From contig CM053029.1 of the NCBI GenBank assembly GCA_028564925.1, forward strand, positions 609,621,486-609,685,485: a stretch of DNA of 64,000 nucleotides. Reading direction: 5' to 3'. The translations under genes were made by a program, and so were the position numbers. This stretch comes from Lithobates sylvaticus. Lineage: Eukaryota > Chordata > Amphibia > Anura > Ranidae. Shown here in pieces: positions 34,001 through 43,437 of this stretch. Each line of letters starts with the position of its first letter. Position 1 is the stretch's first letter. The notes below the pieces were generated by a model. It saw only the letters and a program-made list of their open reading frames with translations. It made no database searches and was not told the origin of the DNA.

Positions 34001-34223
34001 AGACGGAGCGTCTCCTGCATTGTGCAGAGGACAATGGGATCAACTAACTCAATTAACATCTTGAGTTCATGACATTGAATGGGACACAAGGTGTCAGATG
34101 CTAGTCTATTTCTAATGCCAAATGCATATACAGAGAGTGTATTTTGGGGGGCCCGTGATCAGCTGGCAGGAGGCTAGCATGTAGTCCTCTCAAAAAGCCC
34201 GTGTCCCGGCTAGGTCTGTCACA
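31091..34223 (-). mobile_element. Compact LTR retrotransposon, whole-looking, very young
   Basis: Two 616-bp direct repeats (31091-31706 and 33608-34223) begin TGTGACGG and end CTGTCACA. I see about one difference between them, implying a very recent insertion. ATGGT flanks both sides as a 5-bp target duplication. It reads on the minus strand: the primer site next to the 5' LTR (TGGTGGCAGCAGTGGGAT) pairs with a tRNA-Leu 3' end, and a purine tract (AAAGGGGAGAAA) precedes the 3' LTR. The 1.9 kb interior holds one long ORF and no recognisable protease, reverse transcriptase or integrase, so it is probably mobilised by a relative. Ty3/gypsy kinship is likely but unproven. No breaks are seen in this form. 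Confidence 0.93.
31584..33500 (-). CDS. Single long ORF of compact LTR element, function unknown
   Basis: Frame of 639 codons from MEEDFRRRLREMQLQHRGPV to a stop inside the 3' LTR; the same frame is open upstream into the 5' LTR. I chose this Met because it is the first after the primer-binding region. The N-terminal 200 residues are Trp-rich and helical-looking (WFDSIRCELWKESL, ALRWHVSQAFPWIADD) and may be a divergent gag-like domain. Residues about 215-470 hold five degenerate copies of a motif like LATGQ...LCPAPTAV...QEAGAVGP followed by Gln-rich sequence. No zinc knuckle, protease, reverse transcriptase, integrase or membrane segment is visible. Product function is not known to me. Confidence 0.6.
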   Translation of the reverse strand: MEEDFRRRLREMQLQHRGPVSEQVLLGWFDSIRCELWKESLAREQRHQGKVLPSIQERYWSQYGLRVLFLGEKTHKEQTAELSRLVWAEMKLDESYRALRWHVSQAFPWIADDSPTEGLSYGGLGLLYVKLTGDSNFGSDLEWRLDEIMDFRKGLLNVSEVHWALEDLEFLAVQEWELEIAYRRLLDSAQCQGWAPFAWDYKEMPVDNSEILSEESAMWQSNSVLCQPAPAVMDAEVLWRMQQVLTDLDDPVSAWDDLGWRNVPVQQHARESAVENLEIATPETEVLTTGQSSANLCSALIASSRFHGQMVNLYPQTPVTETGDLIDFSAEEKQPDEPPSEELVLGPNFIELCPAPTAVSVEFQEAGAVGPSLRQQADVVKLLLPAESLATWQSTAGLCLAPTVSLQLQEAGAIGHTVQQQTAPQNDDTNPAKVLATGQRVQDLCPTLVAVLEAQGEEVVVTPEQQLRTQGENAICTSQLQLELISVDGTSVPTCIPQGCWAVGPDPQQQDGVSPVTLSSLQRLKRLQGEGPVQASPQRQICSMREAEVGWVSSALFETICLGYCVGTSIRGLELWTNFGVNPSGVSSCVSLLPKGEKCDRPSRDTGFLRGLHASLLPADHGPPKIHSLYMHLALEID

Positions 34224-35035
34224 ATGGTAAAGAACCAATCACAGCTGATCACAGATCATAGTAGAGAGCCAATCACAGCTGATCACAGATCGTGGTAAAG
34301 AGCCAATCACCGCTGATCACAGATCATAGTAGAGAGCCAATCACAGCTGATCACAGATCATAGTAAAGAGCCAATCACAGCTGATCACAGATCATGGTAA
34401 AGAACCAATCACAGCTGATTACAGGTCATGGTAGAGAGCCAATCACAGCTGATCACAGATCATAGTAGAGAGCCAATCACAGCTGATCACAGATCATAGT
34501 AAAGAGCCAATCACAGCTGATCACAGATCATAGTAGAGAGCCAATCACAGCTGATCACAGGTCATGGTAAAGAACCAATCACAGCTGATTACAGGTCATG
34601 GTAGAGAGCCAATCACCGCTGATCACAGATCATAGTAGAGAGCCAATCACAGCTGATCACAGATCATAGTAAAGAGCCAATCACAGCTGATCACAGATCA
34701 TAGTAGAGAGCCAATCACAGCTGATCACAGGTCATGGTAAAGAACCAATTACAGCTGATTACAGGTCATGGTAGAGAGCCAATCACAGCTGATCACAGAT
34801 CATAGTAGAGAACCAATCACAGCTAATCACAGATCGTGGTAAAGAGCCAATCACAGCTGATCACAGATCGTGGTAAAGAGCCAATCACAGCTAATCACAG
34901 ATCGTGGTAAAGAGCCAATCACAGCTGATCACAGATCATAGTAGAGAGCCAATCACAGCTGATCACAGGTCATGGTAAAGAACCAATCACAGCTGATCAC
35001 AGATCGTGGTAAAGAGCCAATCACAGCTGATGACA
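34224..35035 (+). repeat. 34-bp minisatellite, right part
   Basis: Continues the array at 30288-31090 after the LTR element, about 24 further units. The first unit is entered at ATGGTAAAG, consistent with insertion inside a unit. Confidence 0.93.
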
Positions 35036-35788
35036 GTGTAAACAGGATTTGCCGGTTATCACTGACAGCACGTGAGGAGAGGTAACTGGGGTCTCTGGTG
35101 GGGACCCTGATGTAAGAGGGGCTCTGATGTAAGGGGGCTCTGATTTGGACCCTGATGTAAGGTAGGGGGCCTCTGATGGGGGCCCTAATGTAAGTGGGGA
35201 CACTTATTTAAGGGGGGCTCTAGTTTGGACCCTGATGTGAGGTGGGGGGCCTCTGATGGGGGCCCTAATGTAAGTGGGGACACTTATTTAAGGGGGGCTC
35301 TGGTTTGGACCATGATGTAGGGTGGGGGGCCTCTGATGGGGACCCTGATGTAAGGGGTCATTCTGATGGGGACCTACTGTAGATGTAAGTGGGGATTCTG
35401 TAAGATGTAGATGTAAGGGGGCTCTTAAGGCGACCCTGATGTAACAGGGGACTCTGATGGGGGGCCCTGATGTAACAGGGGACTCTGATGGGGGGCCCTG
35501 ATGGTAAAGAGGACCCTATATGTAAAGGGGGACTCTGATGGGGACCCTTATTTAAGGTGTTACTCTTACAGGGACCTAGATGTAGGTTGGGAGTGTGATG
35601 GGGGCTCTGATGTAGGTTGGGAGTGTGATGGGGGCTCTGATGTAGGTTGGGAGTGTGATGGGGGCTCTGATGTAAGTTGGGAGTGTGATGGGGGCTCTGA
35701 TGTAGGTTGGGAGTGTGATGGGGGCTCTGATGTAGGTTGGGAGTGTGATGGGGGCTCTGATGTAAGTTGGGACTGTGATGGGGGCTTT
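35036..35788 (+). repeat. 30-bp minisatellite, left part
   Basis: Begins as irregular GGGGACCCTGATGTAAGGGG words and becomes a regular 30-bp tandem at 35578-35785 built on GATGTAGGTTGGGAGTGTGA. It is interrupted by a LINE and resumes at 42684. Confidence 0.9.
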
Positions 35789-36071
35789 TTTTTTAACCAA
35801 ATATTTTTATTAAACTTTTACACTTACAACAAAAATTTCACATTGTATCACAATCACTTACAAACTAAGATATCCAATCACATACATCCTCCTTGCCTTA
35901 AGCTGTAAAGGAGGGCTGAATATTATAGTTACAATGCCTATTTCCCTTCCAGCTTCCCATTCATCTCCCCCTTTCCCTCCCCTCCCCCCCTTCATCCCGC
36001 CTCATACTCTCTACCACTCCTTATGACACTTAACGTCTTAATCCTCACTTGTTGTTATCCAGGTAGTATTC

Positions 36072-39000
36072 CTAGATCCGCGTTTGTTCAAACCACATTT
36101 TCCATATCCTCTGAAATTTGGCGTAGTTACCCTGTTTAATATAGGTCGTTTTTTCCATCAGAATCACTCTCTCCATATTCTGTTCCCACTCCTGGGTGGA
36201 TGGTGGAATAGAGGATTGCCATTTTTGGGCTATTAATTTTCTGGCCTGAAAAAGGCATCGGATAATTGCCTGCTGCATCTCTTTTGACCTACCCTCCTTC
36301 TCCAATCCCCCGAGTACACACAGGATAGGATCCAGGTCAAGATTGGTATTAAATACCTGAGCAATCCTATCCACCACCTCCTTCCAATATCGATATAGTT
36401 TTGGACATCTCCAAAACATATGGATAAGGTCCCCTCCCGGTCTCCTACATCTAGGACATGTATCATCTTGTCTACAGCCAAACCTAAAAAGTTTTACTGG
36501 TGTAAAATACACTCTATGTATTAGAAAAAGGTGTGACATTCTCTGGGGAGAGGAGAGGGAAACCAAAGGAGCAAGAGCTAGAATCCTTTCCCATTGTGTG
36601 TCAGTCATATTTCCCACATCTCCTTCCCATTTAGCTTTTTGGAATCCGATTTGTTGGCCTTCCCCGTTCCCCTTGTGTATTTGTGAATATAGCTTAGAGA
36701 TCATCCCTTTTCGTGTATCAGATTCAGCTGTATTCAGTAGTACCGGAATATCGGTCCTTTCGAATACCATCCCTTTAAACTGCTCAGTCAGGGCATGCCT
36801 TATCTGTAGATACCTAAAAAAGGACCGTTTAGGCAACGCAAATTGTTCTCTCAAATCCTGAAAACTTCTGAGCCTCCCCTCCTGGTACATCTGAGTAATA
36901 AAATGCAGGCCTTTACTTTCCCATTCTCTAAAAGACCCCATTTTTTGTATCTCGGACAGGTTATTATTTGTCCACAGAGGTGAGAAGTCTGTAAATCCGC
37001 TATATCCCAGTATTTTTTTAACTGTATTCCATACTCTTGCTATCAAGTCCTGTGTGGGTAACCCCTTCTGAAAGGACCCAGCCTCTAAGACTTCAATCAA
37101 GGAGTTATGAGTTGATTTATATAGAAGAGTCTTCCACTCACGCCCCCCCTTTGTGGCCTCACATCCCCCAATATGTTGAAGCTGGGCTGCCAAAAAATAG
37201 CTCCAGGGGTGCGGAAGAGCTACACCCCCTGCGCCATTTGTTAATTGCAGTACATTAAGACGAATACGTGGAACACCCCCTTTCCAAATTAAATCTCTAA
37301 ATAAGCTGTCTATCCTTTTAAACCACTTCTTGTAAATCCATACTGGAGAGTTATGGAGTAAATACAGTAATTGTGGCATAAGGACCATTTTAATTAAGTT
37401 ACAGCGGCCTGCTGCTGACAAGGGAAGTTTTTTCCAAATTTGGATTTTCCCTTTAAATTTATTCAGAAGTAGTACTAAGTTGTCAGAAATAAATTGTTTA
37501 GGGTCTCTTGATATATTTATCCCTAGATATTTAAACTGATGGACAACTTGCAATTGCGCTGCCTCTTGGGGTAGGGGAACCTCCAATGGGTCTAAAGGGA
37601 GCAGGTTTGATTTGTCCCAGTTAATCCTAAGACCCGACAGACACCCAAAATTTTCAATTCTGCCCATGGTCTCACGTAGTGAGCCCTGTGTATCATTGAG
37701 CAGTATCAAAAGGTCATCTGCATACAGAATCACTTTTTCTTCTATTTCCCCTCTTTTGAAACCTTTAATATCTAGGGATGCTCTTAAAGAAAGAGCCAAA
37801 GGTTCGATTGCGAGGGCGAAAAGGAGGGGGGACAACGGGCACCCCTGCCTTGTCCCCCTCAGCAATCGAAACCTAGTAGAGTATTCGTTGTTTACTTTTA
37901 GTCTTGCTCCAGGCGCTCCATATAATAATTTCACCCAGTTGACGAAGTTTGGCCCGATCTGAAATTGTGTTAGTATTCTCCATAAATACTCCCACTCCAG
38001 TGTATCAAAAGCCTTGGCAGCATCCAAGGAAAGCACGGCCCTATTTCCACGATCTTCCACTGGAGTCTGCAAGTTCAAGAAGAGCCGTCTGATATTTAGA
38101 CTGGCGGACCTCCCTGGGATAAATCCTGATTGATCCGGATGCACCAATTTAGGGATAACTTTATTAAGTCTGGCAGCCAGGACCTTTGCCAGGACCTTAG
38201 TATCCGAGTTCAGGAGTGAAATAGGCCTGTATGAGGCCGGGGATAAGGGATTCTTATTTTCTTTGGGGATTACGATTATGGTTGATTCCATCATCGATAG
38301 GGGGAGCGCACCCTCCACCATCGATGAGTTAAATACCTTCAGGAGCTCGGGGAGAAGAACCTCCCCGTAACAGCGATATATTTCTATAGGTAATCCATCT
38401 GGTCCCGGGGACTTTTGCCTTGCCATTTCCTGGACGGTCCTCTGTATCTCCTCCAGGGTGACAGGGCCGTCTAGGACAGCCCTGTCCTCCTCAGAGAGAC
38501 AGGGGACCGCCAATCCTTCAAAAAATGTATCCAGTTTTCCTGTTATTTCGTCTTGTCGGGAGTAATATAAGTTCTCGTAGTAGGTCCTGAAGGTATCCAC
38601 TATCTCTGGCGTATAAGTGGAAGTCTTACCAGCTCCGATGTCTATCATCGGGACCATAGATGAGGGGGAATTGGACCTAACTAGATGGGCAAGCATCCTA
38701 CTTATTCCCTCCCCTTCTCCGAAAGCAGATTGCTTCTGGAAAATATATTTTTGTTCAGCTTTGCTTAATAGGATTAGACGATATTCCTTTTGTGCTTCTA
38801 CCCAGTTTTTAAGATTCGTCGGTAAAGGGAATTTTATGTATTTCGCTTCTGCAAGAGATACATTTCTCGCCGCGTTCTCTTCCCCCTCCCTAGACTTTTT
38901 TTTTATTCTAGAGATTTGCTGAATCAATAAGCCCCGGAGCATTGCCTTGGTTGTGTCCCAAATTACCCCCTGGGGGGCCGAGCCCGCATTCATATCTATG

Positions 39001-39833
39001 TTTTCTCTCAGAGCCTGTATGACCTCCTTTGGGTCTCCCATTAATTCCAGCCAGGAAGGATTAATTCTCCATTCCCGGTACATGTTTCTCACCCCTACCT
39101 CGAATGAGGCTGTTAGGGGGGAATGATCGGAGAGACTTCGGGGCCTATACCTAATATTATCTAACAAGGGCGTCGACTCATCATTGCAAAGTACCATATC
39201 GATTCTCGACAGTGTGGAGTGCGTGCTGGAGAAACACGAGTACCCCCTAATCCCGGGGTTCCGCAATCTCCATATATCTTTCAGGCCCAGTTCCTCCAGG
39301 AAGCGGGGGAAGCGGCTATCCGCTAACCCTCCCCTCTGACTCCCCTGGGGAAACCTGTCAAGTGCCTTATCTAAGACCATATTGAAGTCCCCGAAGACCA
39401 CGATCGGGAGACCCGGTCTATCCAGCACAAACTCCACAAGGTCCAAAAGGACCTCCGTGTCAAAGGGGGGCGGGATATAAACATTGGCCAGCAGGACAAC
39501 TTTATTTTCAATTTTACAGTGTAAAAAAATATACCTTCCCCGATCATCTATTTTTCTTTGGATACAGTTAAATGTGATCCCTGAATTTATCATTATACTA
39601 ACCCCTCTGGAAAAGGACGAGTGGACTGAATGATACTGTAAAGCAAACTCACCCCACCCTAACTTGGGGATGGAGGCTTTGATTAAGTGGGTCTCCTGGA
39701 GACAGAGTATAGATGCCCCATAGGATCTAATCATAGATAGTACTGCAGATTTTTTCCCTGGATCCCCCAATCCCCTAACATTCCACGAGCATATAGTGAC
39801 TTGTTTCCTATTAACCTGTGTATTGTAGCTCAT
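36072..39833 (-). CDS. LINE ORF2: endonuclease and reverse transcriptase
   Basis: A 1253-residue protein that nicks target DNA and copies the element's RNA at the nick. The N-terminal apurinic-type endonuclease (about 1-246) shows SWNVRG (16-21), QETH (46-49), ANVYIP (116-121), GDFN (148-151), SRID (209-212) and SDHSP (235-239). The reverse transcriptase (about 465-765) shows KSPGPDGLP, SYRPISLLN, QSGFIPGR, DAAKAFDTLEW, GTRQGCPLSP and YADD (about 703-706). A C-terminal Cys/His motif, CPRCRRPGGDLIHMFWRC, lies at about 1124-1141. Length and order fit L1/Tx1-clade ORF2. No missing key residue was noticed. The first Met follows an in-frame stop closely. Confidence 0.95.
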   Translation of the reverse strand: MSYNTQVNRKQVTICSWNVRGLGDPGKKSAVLSMIRSYGASILCLQETHLIKASIPKLGWGEFALQYHSVHSSFSRGVSIMINSGITFNCIQRKIDDRGRYIFLHCKIENKVVLLANVYIPPPFDTEVLLDLVEFVLDRPGLPIVVFGDFNMVLDKALDRFPQGSQRGGLADSRFPRFLEELGLKDIWRLRNPGIRGYSCFSSTHSTLSRIDMVLCNDESTPLLDNIRYRPRSLSDHSPLTASFEVGVRNMYREWRINPSWLELMGDPKEVIQALRENIDMNAGSAPQGVIWDTTKAMLRGLLIQQISRIKKKSREGEENAARNVSLAEAKYIKFPLPTNLKNWVEAQKEYRLILLSKAEQKYIFQKQSAFGEGEGISRMLAHLVRSNSPSSMVPMIDIGAGKTSTYTPEIVDTFRTYYENLYYSRQDEITGKLDTFFEGLAVPCLSEEDRAVLDGPVTLEEIQRTVQEMARQKSPGPDGLPIEIYRCYGEVLLPELLKVFNSSMVEGALPLSMMESTIIVIPKENKNPLSPASYRPISLLNSDTKVLAKVLAARLNKVIPKLVHPDQSGFIPGRSASLNIRRLFLNLQTPVEDRGNRAVLSLDAAKAFDTLEWEYLWRILTQFQIGPNFVNWVKLLYGAPGARLKVNNEYSTRFRLLRGTRQGCPLSPLLFALAIEPLALSLRASLDIKGFKRGEIEEKVILYADDLLILLNDTQGSLRETMGRIENFGCLSGLRINWDKSNLLPLDPLEVPLPQEAAQLQVVHQFKYLGINISRDPKQFISDNLVLLLNKFKGKIQIWKKLPLSAAGRCNLIKMVLMPQLLYLLHNSPVWIYKKWFKRIDSLFRDLIWKGGVPRIRLNVLQLTNGAGGVALPHPWSYFLAAQLQHIGGCEATKGGREWKTLLYKSTHNSLIEVLEAGSFQKGLPTQDLIARVWNTVKKILGYSGFTDFSPLWTNNNLSEIQKMGSFREWESKGLHFITQMYQEGRLRSFQDLREQFALPKRSFFRYLQIRHALTEQFKGMVFERTDIPVLLNTAESDTRKGMISKLYSQIHKGNGEGQQIGFQKAKWEGDVGNMTDTQWERILALAPLVSLSSPQRMSHLFLIHRVYFTPVKLFRFGCRQDDTCPRCRRPGGDLIHMFWRCPKLYRYWKEVVDRIAQVFNTNLDLDPILCVLGGLEKEGRSKEMQQAIIRCLFQARKLIAQKWQSSIPPSTQEWEQNMERVILMEKTTYIKQGNYAKFQRIWKMWFEQTRI

Positions 39834-40647
39834 TAATTTAACCTAAAGTTTCTTTCAAAATAATCAGTTAACTTAATTATTATACCCCTACTCAGTGTTA
39901 CACAACCTAAATTTATATTTGTGATTAGAGGTTGTAAGAACCTTCTAAAGATGCTTATCATCAAAACGTGATTTTTTTGTTAAATACTTGTAAATTGTTG
40001 TCGCAAAAAATTTTTTCCAAGTGAGTGATTTTTTTTTTTCTTCTTCCAATCCATTTTACCTCCCTCCACCATACAACTTCATACATATTATTCCTCTCAC
40101 CCTTCGCCATACATTCACTTTTAACCTTACTACCACTCTGCAGACATTCACCATTCGTTACCACCCTAGGTTTGGCCGGGGGCCTTCTAATGTGACCGAC
40201 CCAATCACCCTTCTTTTGAGACCTTCTTAATATTTGTGCCAGTGAATCAACCCCTTTCCTACCCCTCCCTCTACCCCATACTACCCCTCCCACCCCCTCC
40301 CCCCTATTAAAGAAACCCCTTCCATCAAAATCACCCTGCAGCACTCCGAAACTACAGGAGTGCACCATCTTTTCCACCTCTTCCCCCCGTGCATTCCACC
40401 CTCGCTCCTCCCCCCCTCACGGGAAGCGACACAGCAACCCAAGAAAAATAAAAAGCACAAAAAAAGAAAAAAAAGAAAAGATACATGCACTTGGAGGTCA
40501 CTATGCTTCACTATAAGTCGCCTCTCCCTCCCCTTCCCCCGCTCCGCTAAATATGTAATAACAGCTATATCCAGCCCCCCTCTCCGAAAGAAGGGGGTAC
40601 AGAAGAAAAAAAAGTCATATCAACAAATTTAAGATGATCGTGGGCGA
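39834..40647 (-). other. LINE inter-ORF spacer
   Basis: 814 bp between ORF1 and ORF2 on the LINE sense strand. It contains a 138-codon Lys/Gly-rich sense frame (39961-40377) starting MEKMVHSCSF that matches nothing I know, and pyrimidine/purine-rich stretches. How ORF2 is translated across such a gap is not evident. Confidence 0.7.
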
Positions 40648-41721
40648 CTAGAGACGCTCCTTAAATTTAATAAGCCAGTCTTCAGCCCCTTTCGGGGAGT
40701 CAAAGAGTAGAGTCCCTCCGGGCGCCATTATTCTTAATTTTGCTGGATATAATAGAGCATAGGTTAGATTAGCTTGGCGCAGATTTCGTTTTATTTCTCC
40801 AAATTTCGCTCGCCTTCTTTGAAGGTCTGGGGAATAGTCAGGATAAATTGACACCCTTGTGCCGTTGTAAAAGATATTTCCTAATTCCCTTGCCTTCCGT
40901 ATGATTGTTACTTTGTCCTTAAAAAATAGGAATTTTGCCAGTATAGGCCTAGGAGGGGCCCCGGGTTGAATGGGTCTAGAGGGAACCCTATGGGCTCTTT
41001 CCACCGCAAAAAATAAGGAGAATGAGTCCTGCCCAAAAGTTTCAGCCAGCCACTTTTCCAGGAAAGCGGCAGGATCAGGACCCTCGGAATGTTCCGGGAG
41101 GCCAACTATGCGGATATTTTTCCTTCTCATCCTGTTCTCCATTTCGTCCATTTTATTAAGCTGTATATTAAGGAGATTTTTAATGTCACTCACTTCATGT
41201 TTTAAAGGGGTCAAGTCGTCTTCCACTAGGCTCATCCTATTCTCAAGAGTTGTAGTCCTTTCTTGTACCTTTTGTATCTCATTCCTTACATTAGCAAGTT
41301 CCGCCTGTATTGTCTTCAGTTGGTCATGCATGTCGGTCAGAGAGGCCCTACAAAAGTTAACCGCCTCCAATATCTCTTTTAAGGATGGCTCCCCTCCAGA
41401 TGTACTGTCTGCCCCCCTCTCTAAAGGTAAGCCCTCCACTACCTGACTCTGGGGTTGCCCCTCTATTCCCCCCCCCACCACTATTGTCCTCTGGGGAGTC
41501 TGTAAAGATGCTTGACTCAGTCCCTGGCTTTTCCTTCCTCCTGTAGCCCCTGTCGCTCCTCCTGATCGAGTAGACTGGGGCTGCTGATTTTGATTTTGTG
41601 TGAGGGTTTTCTGAGGGGACAGGGCTGGCCCTTGGTTTGGGGTGTGCGCAAATTTCTCCAGTTTCGCTGCTGCTACTTGGCTGGCCGCCTGGCTGGCTTT
41701 TGTGGTGCGCTGTGAAGGCAT
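40648..41721 (-). CDS. LINE ORF1: L1-type RNA-binding protein
   Basis: A 357-residue protein that should coat LINE RNA. A low-complexity Gln/Ser/Thr-rich N-terminus (1-110) is followed by a coiled coil (about 113-200, heptads through DQLKTIQAELANVRNEIQKV). An RRM-like domain starts NIRIVGLPE (202-210) and runs to about 275. The C-terminal domain includes SIYPDYSPDLQRRRAKF (291-307). This order is that of the L1 ORF1p (transposase 22) family. It lies 814 bp upstream of ORF2, a long gap. Confidence 0.93.
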   Translation of the reverse strand: MPSQRTTKASQAASQVAAAKLEKFAHTPNQGPALSPQKTLTQNQNQQPQSTRSGGATGATGGRKSQGLSQASLQTPQRTIVVGGGIEGQPQSQVVEGLPLERGADSTSGGEPSLKEILEAVNFCRASLTDMHDQLKTIQAELANVRNEIQKVQERTTTLENRMSLVEDDLTPLKHEVSDIKNLLNIQLNKMDEMENRMRRKNIRIVGLPEHSEGPDPAAFLEKWLAETFGQDSFSLFFAVERAHRVPSRPIQPGAPPRPILAKFLFFKDKVTIIRKARELGNIFYNGTRVSIYPDYSPDLQRRRAKFGEIKRNLRQANLTYALLYPAKLRIMAPGGTLLFDSPKGAEDWLIKFKERL

Positions 41722-42683
41722 GTTTACTTATTGACCTTAGATGTGGCAAGCAGATGTGGCAAGCAATTTGGTTTGACCAGGGACAGGGACAGCGCCCTAC
41801 ACCCTAAGATAAAATCGTACTGGGGCGTATTAGGCCAGAGTCCAATTATACCATTTCACTTTCAAATTTATAAAGTCAGAGCTCTACTGCCTATGTACCA
41901 GCAGGAACAAAAAAGGGAACAAAGGAAGTAGGAAAAACACCAAAGACAGGCTCTCTGCTAATGCGCACCTTCCACTCTTTGTAGGTCAGTGATTAATGTG
42001 AATTAGTAAAACATACTATCTTATAATTAAGGCAGTCTCTTATCTCACCCATCCAGTGGTAGTCAGAGTTGGCGTAGTAGCAGATGCAAATTCCAGCAGG
42101 TCTAGTAAGCGAAGGAAGTTGGTTTATAACGACTGGGAAGCCCTTTTTTTTTTTTTCCTGCAATGCCTGAGTCCAGCATCAGCTTCAGCTCAACTGCTTA
42201 TGTAGGCAAAGATACAGGCGCTGATAACAAGAAACAAACGGGAAGATCCACCCAGCCAGCCTGCTTTTCGATTCAGCCCAGGTATAGGCAGCCGAGGACT
42301 CTCACTCCCCCCTGTCACCATCCGCTCCTCCTCTCCGCCTTATACGTTCTCTCCTCACACGTCCTCAATTCCAGCTCAGTGAGGTGCGGGGGGGACTCGT
42401 CGGCAAGGGCGCACTATGCGCTGTGGGGAGAGACTCGTGCGCTGAGAACACCCGCCGTCACGCTGATTCGCTGACACCTGCTCCTGCTCCGGCTCCCGAT
42501 CTCCTCATGCATAAACTGCTCTATGGCCGGTGCAGTCACACAATCAATCACCGTCAAAGCGGTGCACGCAGACTCCAGACTCAGTGCTGTGCTCTAGTAT
42601 ATGGAGCGGGGGATGAGAGGAGAAGGAACGCTGCACGGACTCACTCCTCTCTCACTCTCACCTGCATCCGGTCACGCCCCCTC
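41722..42683 (-). promoter_or_regulatory. LINE 5' UTR, likely internal promoter
   Basis: About 960 bp upstream of ORF1. The outermost 300 bp (42380-42683) are GC- and CpG-rich and start GAGGGGGCGTGACCGGATGC on the sense strand. A regulatory role is inferred from LINE biology. Several short frames here have no support. Confidence 0.6.
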
Positions 42684-42835
42684 GTGATGGGGGCTTTGAT
42701 GTACGTTGGGACTGTGATGGGGGCTCTGATGTAAGTTGGGACTGTGATGGGGGCTCTGATGTAGGTTGGGAGTGTGATGGGGGCTCTGATGTAAGTTGGG
42801 ACTGTGATGGGGGCTCTGATGTAAGGGGTCACTTT
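42684..42835 (+). repeat. 30-bp minisatellite, right part
   Basis: Five more units of GATGTAAGTTGGGACTGTGA type, continuing the 35578-35785 array. Confidence 0.9.
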
Positions 42836-43437
42836 GATGAAAACGATTGAAGGAATATCCGTTGGACCTTTATTAATAGCTCGAGTTTCTTTGGAATTTC
42901 TTTCTTTTACTGAAGTCACTTTTATGAAACAGATTTTTCTTGGAATGATAAGAAAACATTTGACGTGCCCCTCTTACTGAGAGGTCTTCGGGGTCCCTGT
43001 TCTAGGGGATCACAACACTGAACCGGTACTGTGACATCATTTGTATTTATGTTGTTTTCTTCTAATCACAGATTCTCTATCGGACCCACAAGCAGCCGGT
43101 CTGTCCGCACATCTCCATAACAAATGGAGCCGATAATAGAACTCGGCCCTCATTCATCATTCGCTTCGTGTCTTTTAGTCGATGTAGCAGAAAATGAAGT
43201 TGTCATGAAAGCAAAAAATGAACAGCTTCCGCCGGTTCCCAGTAAATCACCTTCTATGCAGAAGCATCAGATATATAGAGATGACATATTACCCCATGAA
43301 GAGCGTGTGCTGAACTGAAGGCGCAGATCATGATCTGTGTCTATTGCTTGGTCAACACATCGCAACCAGGTGATGGAATGGCCTAAAGAGATCCTCTCAT
43401 GATACTGATAGTTCCCAGTCTGCGAATGGCCGAGTGT
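42836..43437. other. Unique sequence, candidate non-coding element
   Basis: About 600 bp without repeat structure. 43020-43330 has words such as GTGACATCATTTGTATTTAT, CTCCATAACAAATGGAGCC (a short inverted repeat) and GCAGATCATGATCTGTG. A 64-codon frame at 43124 is unsupported. Confidence 0.4.

Larger units (their letters stand above)
35789..42683 (-). mobile_element. Full-length L1/Tx1-like LINE, both ORFs open
   Basis: A 6.9 kb non-LTR retrotransposon in minus orientation: T-run (reverse of the poly-A tail) at the left, 3' UTR, ORF2 (36072-39833), 814-bp spacer, ORF1 (40648-41721), 5' UTR to 42683. It lies inside the 30-bp array. GTGATGGGGGCTTT occurs on both sides (35775-35788, 42684-42697); this may be the target duplication but cannot be fully separated from array sequence. 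Both ORFs are uninterrupted, so it could be recent or active. Confidence 0.92.

Noticed and set aside
30288-35035. CRISPR-like regular repeats of 34 bp
   Set aside because: Units are contiguous with no unique spacers, and the setting is eukaryotic.
35501-35908. 135-codon frame with DVGWECDGGS repeats
   Set aside because: Translation of the 30-bp array running into the LINE tail.
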